DNA of 64,000 nt from Bryobacteraceae bacterium (GTDB taxonomy: Bacteria; Acidobacteriota; Terriglobia; Bryobacterales; Bryobacteraceae), in the NCBI GenBank assembly GCA_026002855.1, contig BPGD01000001.1, positions 1,453,972 through 1,517,971 on the forward strand, read 5' to 3'. Under the pieces are notes generated by a model. The model worked only from the letters and a program-made list of their open reading frames with translations, made no database searches and was not told the DNA's origin. Positions 60,501-64,000 of this stretch are shown here, piece by piece (within the stretch, counting starts at the first letter, position 1; every line of letters starts with the position of its first letter). The position numbers and the translations under genes are program-made.

Positions 60501-61312
60501 GATACGGGCTCATTGCCGGCTCGAGCCGCTTCCCCGTGCTGGCGCTTGAAGAGGCGCGCCGGCTGGGGCACGAGGTGGTGGTCGTCGCCCTGAAGGACCA
60601 CGCTCCGCCGGAGGTGGAACGGCTTGCTTCGCGCTGCTACTGGATCACCATCGCCGAACTGGGCCGCCTGATCGACATCCTGAAAAGCGAGGGGATCACC
60701 GAAGTGATCATGGCCGGACAGGTGAAGCACACCTCCCTGTTCAGCTCGCTCAGGCCGGACTGGCGCCTGTTCCGCGTGCTGATGTCGCTCGAGGAACGGA
60801 ACACGGACGCATTGATCGGCGCGGTGCAGAAAGAACTCGAGAGGGAAGGCATCCGGCTGGCGGACTCGACGCTGCTTCTCAAACCGCTGCTCGCCGGCGA
60901 AGGCGTGCTCACGCGCCGCGCGCCAGACGGCGAGGAACGGAAGGACATCGAATACGGCCGGCGCGTCGCCAACGCCCTGGCCGCGCTCGACATCGGCCAG
61001 AGCGTGGCGGTGAGCGAGCGGGCCTGCGTGGCCGTGGAGGCGATGGAGGGCACCGATGCGATGCTGCGCCGCGCCGCCAGTCTGGTCAACGGCCGCCCGC
61101 TGAGGCTGGTGAAGGTGTCGCGGCGCCGCGCGCATCTGCTGTTCGACGTGCCCGTCGCCGGCCCGGGCACCATCCGAACCATGGCTGAGACGGGCGCCAC
61201 CGCGCTGGCCGTGGACGCGGGCCGCACGCTGCTGCTCGACCGCGACGAAATGCTGGCCCTCGCCGATCAACATGGCATCACCGTGATCGGATATCCGCCG
61301 GAGGGAGAATGA
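60497..61312 (+). CDS. lpxI: UDP-2,3-diacylglucosamine pyrophosphatase LpxI
   Basis: GTG 60497 overlaps the lpxA stop. The 271-residue protein matches LpxI: YGLIAGSSRFPVLALEEARR, GQVKHTSLFSSLRPDWRL, RADSTLLLKPLLAGEGVLTR (starting LADSTLLL), DIGQSVAVSERACVAVEAME, GTDAMLRRAASL and VPVAGPGTIRTMAETGATAL. It hydrolyses UDP-2,3-diacylglucosamine to lipid X, the step done by LpxH in Escherichia coli; LpxI is an unrelated magnesium-dependent enzyme. It overlaps the following oxidoreductase gene by 4 bases. lpxB, lpxC and lpxD are not in the window. Confidence 0.93.
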   Translation: MRYGLIAGSSRFPVLALEEARRLGHEVVVVALKDHAPPEVERLASRCYWITIAELGRLIDILKSEGITEVIMAGQVKHTSLFSSLRPDWRLFRVLMSLEERNTDALIGAVQKELEREGIRLADSTLLLKPLLAGEGVLTRRAPDGEERKDIEYGRRVANALAALDIGQSVAVSERACVAVEAMEGTDAMLRRAASLVNGRPLRLVKVSRRRAHLLFDVPVAGPGTIRTMAETGATALAVDAGRTLLLDRDEMLALADQHGITVIGYPPEGE

Positions 61313-62280
61313 GCACTGCCAGAGTCCGCCTGGGTGTGGCCGGCGCGGGCGTCTTCGGACGCAACCACCTGCGCGTGATCGCTTCCTGCGAGCGGGCCGG
61401 GCTGGCAGCCGTTTATGACCCCGACACGGAGCGGGCGCGCAGTGCCGCGGCCGAATACGGCGGCGCAGTGTGCGGTTCGCTGGAAGAGCTGGCCGCACGA
61501 TGCGACGCCGCCGTGGTCGCCTCGCCGACGACGACACACGCCGAGGTCGCCTGCCGGTTGCTCGAGGCGGGCCTCGACGTGCTGGTGGAAAAGCCGATGG
61601 CCGCATCCGAACAGGAAGCGCGGCGGATGATCGAAGCCGCGGCCCGCCATGGCCGCATTCTTCAGGTGGGCCACCTGGAACGCTTCAATCCGGCCGTCGA
61701 GGCGGCGCGGCGCATTCTGCGGCTGCCGCTGTTTTTTGAGGTGCACCGCCTCAGCGTCTTCTCGCCGCGCAGCCTGGACATCGACGTCGTCGCTGACCTG
61801 ATGATCCACGACCTCGACCTGGTGCTTTCGATGACCGGCGAAGAACCGGCGGAGATCCGCGCCGCCGGCATCGCCGTGCTGTCGCCGAAACCGGACATCG
61901 CCAATGTCCGGCTGGAATTCCCCGGCGGCTGCATCGCCAACCTGACAGCGTCGCGCGTCTCCACGGAACGCGTGCGCAAGCTGCGCTTCTTCCAGCCGCG
62001 GCAGTACGTCTCAGTGGACTACACGAAGCAGGAGTGTCTGGCGATTTCCGTAGGCGAGGACCGCCAGGTGCGTTTCGAGCCGCAGCCAGTGGTCAAGGGC
62101 GAGCCGCTGCGGCGGCAACTCGAATCGTTCCTCGACTGCGTAACCCACCGCACGCGGCCGGCGGTGGACGGCGAGGCGGGCGCTGCGGCGCTGCGGCTGG
62201 CGCGGCGCATTGCCGAGCGCATCGTCGAACACGGCAGGGTGGTAGCCGAGCGGCTGCGCGCCGCGTCAATCTGGTTGTAG
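61309..62280 (+). CDS. Gfo/Idh/MocA oxidoreductase in the lpx operon (GnnA-like candidate)
   Basis: The ATG overlaps the lpxI stop (ATGA). This 323-residue protein has no signal peptide; it shows VRLGVAGAGVFGRNHLRVIA, VVASPTTTHAEVACRLLEAG, DVLVEKPMAASEQEARRMIE and QVGHLERFNPAVEAARRI, typical of oxidoreductases that sit with lpx genes. In Acidithiobacillus ferrooxidans such an enzyme (GnnA) oxidises UDP-GlcNAc at carbon 3, and GnnB then aminates it to give 3-amino lipid A. A gnnB-like aminotransferase does not follow here; the gene is followed by a TonB-like gene. Function as GnnA is therefore plausible but unproven. Confidence 0.8.
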   Translation: MSTARVRLGVAGAGVFGRNHLRVIASCERAGLAAVYDPDTERARSAAAEYGGAVCGSLEELAARCDAAVVASPTTTHAEVACRLLEAGLDVLVEKPMAASEQEARRMIEAAARHGRILQVGHLERFNPAVEAARRILRLPLFFEVHRLSVFSPRSLDIDVVADLMIHDLDLVLSMTGEEPAEIRAAGIAVLSPKPDIANVRLEFPGGCIANLTASRVSTERVRKLRFFQPRQYVSVDYTKQECLAISVGEDRQVRFEPQPVVKGEPLRRQLESFLDCVTHRTRPAVDGEAGAAALRLARRIAERIVEHGRVVAERLRAASIWL

Positions 62281-62298
62281 AGCCGTTTCACGCTTCCG

Positions 62299-63339
62299 AT
62301 GCAAGAGTCCGCCGGCATCGCCGCTCTCGCTGCGGGCGCTGCGCCGCGCCTGTTGCTGGAGCTGCGCGACGAGGACGCGCCGCGCCGCCACGCCGTGGCC
62401 GCCTGCGGCGCATTCCTCGTGCACGCGTCCGTGCTCCTCGCGTTGGCCTGGATGCCCGCCCCGCCCGGGTCCGGCAGGTCTGCCCCGGAGATCGTCGCCG
62501 ACGTGCGCCGGTCGACGCCGCTCATCGCGCCGCCCCCATCGTTCCGGCTGACGCAGAAAGAGCCGCAGCGCGGCAAGCCCGCAGCCGAAGTGGACATCAC
62601 CGCCCTGATGCCACGCCCCGCCATCCGGCAGCCGGAAACGCGCGGAGCGCCTCGGCCGTTCCAGCCGCCGCCGGGCGTGCCGGAGGTCCGCCGCGGCCGC
62701 GAACTGGACTTCGATGTCCCCAACATCGCCATGACCCAGCCGCCGCCCCCCGCCCCGGTGCCTGGCTCAGGCCTGCCTGAGCCACCGAAGCCCGCGCCTC
62801 CAAAGCGCGACAGTCCCTTCGAGCCGGTGGGCGGCCCGCAGACGCCGCCGGCGCAGCCACGCATTGCGCTGCCGCCCTCGGGCGTCGCCGAAGCAGTGAA
62901 ATCACTGGCCAAAGGCGGCGGCGGCCCGGGCCTTGCCGTGGGCGACGTCCCCGGCCCCGGAGGCGTCAGCGAGGGCGCCCTTCAGACGCCGCGCCCCGGG
63001 CGGCCCGGCAGCACGCTCGAACTGCTCAGCGACCCCAAGGGCGTCGACTTCCGCCCCTACCTGATTCAGGTGCTCGCCGCCGTGCGCCGCAACTGGTACG
63101 CGGTGATGCCGGAGAGCGTCCGGTTCGGGGCGCGCGGGCGGACGGTCATTCAATTCAGCATCAGCCGCAACGGGCAGGTGCCGAAGCTGGTCATTGCTGT
63201 GCCTTCGGGCCTGGAGGCGCTCGACCGCGCCGCCGTCGCCAGCATCAGCGCTTCGAATCCGTTCCCCCCGCTGCCTGGCGAATACCAGGGCTCGGAGATC
63301 CGCCTCCAGCTCGTCTTCTCCTACAACATGCCGAGGTGA
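62299..63339 (+). CDS. TonB/TolA-like energy transducer protein
   Basis: This 346-residue protein has a cytoplasmic N terminus of about 35 residues, one membrane segment (AVAACGAFLVHASVLLALAW), a long Pro/Arg-rich periplasmic part (residues about 70-240) and a C-terminal domain (YLIQVLAAVRRNWYAVMPES, RTVIQFSISRNGQVPKLVIA, AVASISASNPFPPLPGEYQG) characteristic of TonB C-terminal domains of the TolA/TonB type. It probably couples inner-membrane energy to outer membrane receptors such as the one at 46877. ExbB/ExbD genes are not in the window. It belongs to the lpx operon, 18 bases after the oxidoreductase gene. Confidence 0.82.
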   Translation: MQESAGIAALAAGAAPRLLLELRDEDAPRRHAVAACGAFLVHASVLLALAWMPAPPGSGRSAPEIVADVRRSTPLIAPPPSFRLTQKEPQRGKPAAEVDITALMPRPAIRQPETRGAPRPFQPPPGVPEVRRGRELDFDVPNIAMTQPPPPAPVPGSGLPEPPKPAPPKRDSPFEPVGGPQTPPAQPRIALPPSGVAEAVKSLAKGGGGPGLAVGDVPGPGGVSEGALQTPRPGRPGSTLELLSDPKGVDFRPYLIQVLAAVRRNWYAVMPESVRFGARGRTVIQFSISRNGQVPKLVIAVPSGLEALDRAAVASISASNPFPPLPGEYQGSEIRLQLVFSYNMPR

Positions 63340-63343
63340 TTCA

Positions 63344-63523
63344 TTGGACTTCGAACCCGCCGCCCTGCGCCGCAAGCTGAAATGGGCGCTCGCCGCCTAC
63401 GCCGCCCTCGCCGGCATGGCCGCGCTCACCCTGGACGGCGTGCTCCTGTACGCCGTGCTGCTGTTCCTCGGCGCGCTGGCCCTCCGGAGCTGGGTAGTGG
63501 TGAAGCGCGAAGAGATGGATTGA
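63344..63523 (+). CDS. Small two-segment membrane protein
   Basis: The start is TTG 63344, 7 bases after GAGG (63333-63336) and 4 bases after the TonB-like stop. The 59-residue product MDFEPAALRRKLKW-AALA has a basic N terminus, two hydrophobic segments (about residues 15-30 and 33-48) and a charged end, KREEMD. It is the last gene of the lpx operon. The unusual start and small size make it less certain, but the ribosome site, operon position and membrane composition support it. No function recognised. Confidence 0.5.
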   Translation: MDFEPAALRRKLKWALAAYAALAGMAALTLDGVLLYAVLLFLGALALRSWVVVKREEMD

Positions 63524-63535
63524 CGGGCGTCCGGT

Positions 63536-64000
63536 TCACGGGCCCAGCCGCCGCGCGGCCGCTTCGCGGTTGTGGCGTGCATTTTCGTAACGCGGGTTCA
63601 GCTCGAGCGCGCGGTCAAAGTCGGCCAGCGCCTCCCTGTAGCGGCCCAGCCGAAGGAGCGCGTATCCGCGCGCGTTCCAGGCCAGTGCCAGGGACGGGTC
63701 TTTTTCCACCGCGCAGGTGAGCGGCGCGAGCGCCTCCTCGAATCGCTCCTGTTGAATCAGCCGCCGCCCTTCCGCATGGCAGGCGGCGGCGGTCTTGTCT
63801 GGAGGGGTCCTGACGGACTCGAGCTGCGCCGGCACTGGCGCGGTCCGTGGCGCGGGCGGCGGCGACTCCGTTTGGGTCCTGGCCTCGGCTCGCGCAGCCT
63901 GCACCGGAGACAGCGCTGCCTGCCGCCCTGCTGTTGGTGGACCCGCATCCTGCGCCGCACCCGCCGCTGCGGCCGCAGCCGCTTCACGCTCTTTGCGCTG
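63536..64000 (-). CDS. TPR-repeat protein, N-terminal part missing
   Basis: The frame stays open to the window edge, so the true start lies beyond base 64000; the visible 154 residues run from QRKEREAAAAAAAGAAQDAG to the stop at 63536-63538. After an Ala/Pro-rich linker there are at least two TPR repeats (AEGRRLIQQERFEEALAPLT and ARGYALLRLGRYREALADFD). Membrane or catalytic parts, if any, would be upstream. It is convergent with the lpx operon, 12 bases away from the small membrane gene. Role unknown; perhaps a kinase or scaffold with a TPR tail. Confidence 0.7.
   Translation of the reverse strand, partial: QRKEREAAAAAAAGAAQDAGPPTAGRQAALSPVQAARAEARTQTESPPPAPRTAPVPAQLESVRTPPDKTAAACHAEGRRLIQQERFEEALAPLTCAVEKDPSLALAWNARGYALLRLGRYREALADFDRALELNPRYENARHNREAAARRLGP

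Overview
The window is GC-rich, densely packed Gram-negative chromosome. Several traits together fit Acidobacteriota, most likely a Solibacteres/Bryobacterales-type organism: hopanoid cyclitol-ether genes, a TonB-dependent receptor with an N-terminal carboxypeptidase-like plug extension, Tat-targeted Gfo/Idh/MocA oxidoreductases, giant Y_Y_Y-type hybrid sensor kinases, Gly-rich HlyD adaptors and a lipid A operon using LpxI. The taxonomic call is an inference from gene content. No rRNA, tRNA, CRISPR array, transposase or phage gene was recognised.

Layout. 1-2268 (+): the end of hpnJ, two small DMT/SMR-like membrane proteins and hpnI (hopanoid head-group modification). 2485-12836 (-): mutL, preceded by a five-gene export operon (three different HlyD-type adaptors, a MacB/FtsX-type permease with no ATPase, TolC) that ends in a clear terminator next to the mutL start. 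13135-25986: a Tat-exported aldo/keto reductase, a large membrane glycosyltransferase-like protein, an ArgD-type aminotransferase, a one-piece hybrid sensor kinase, an L-rhamnose isomerase, a small zinc-ribbon protein, an orphan adaptor, class I fumarase and a YHS protein. 26057-36832: a sugar-oriented block (TPR protein, sugar epimerase-like TIM barrel, GH127, GT4, two Gfo/Idh oxidoreductases, a NadD-like nucleotidyltransferase, an enolase-superfamily enzyme). 36889-46732: zinc-ribbon protein, TMTC-like TPR membrane protein, nth, a lipoprotein, a second membrane glycosyltransferase-like protein, a BadF/NagK-type kinase, pgk, and a third GT39-like gene. 46877-53755: a TonB-dependent receptor and two tandem TolC paralogues. 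53960-59238 (-): M20 peptidase, psd, pssA, an Asd-like/Usg protein, lptE and holA as one tight operon. 59261-63523 (+): fabZ, lpxA, lpxI, a Gfo/Idh oxidoreductase, a TonB-like protein and a small membrane protein. The window ends in a TPR gene that runs off the edge.

How it fits together. The strongest theme is the cell envelope: hopanoids, phosphatidylserine/phosphatidylethanolamine synthesis, lipid A synthesis, LPS assembly, TonB energy coupling, and several tripartite export components. A second theme is use of plant- or exopolysaccharide-derived sugars (rhamnose isomerase, GH127, enolase-superfamily and Gfo/Idh enzymes).

Most unusual observations: (i) the GT39-like gene at 44885-46732 lies between two imperfect direct repeats, each carrying the 3' ends of pgk and of the TonB receptor gene around a shared hairpin terminator, so it looks inserted by a duplication event; (ii) a three-adaptor export operon without an ATPase, one adaptor carrying an embedded Spy/CpxP-like segment; (iii) a pair of SMR-like proteins sandwiched between hpnJ and hpnI; (iv) an Asd-like protein lacking the catalytic cysteine inside a phospholipid/LPS operon; (v) a Gfo/Idh enzyme inside the lpx operon, which hints at modified (3-amino) lipid A.
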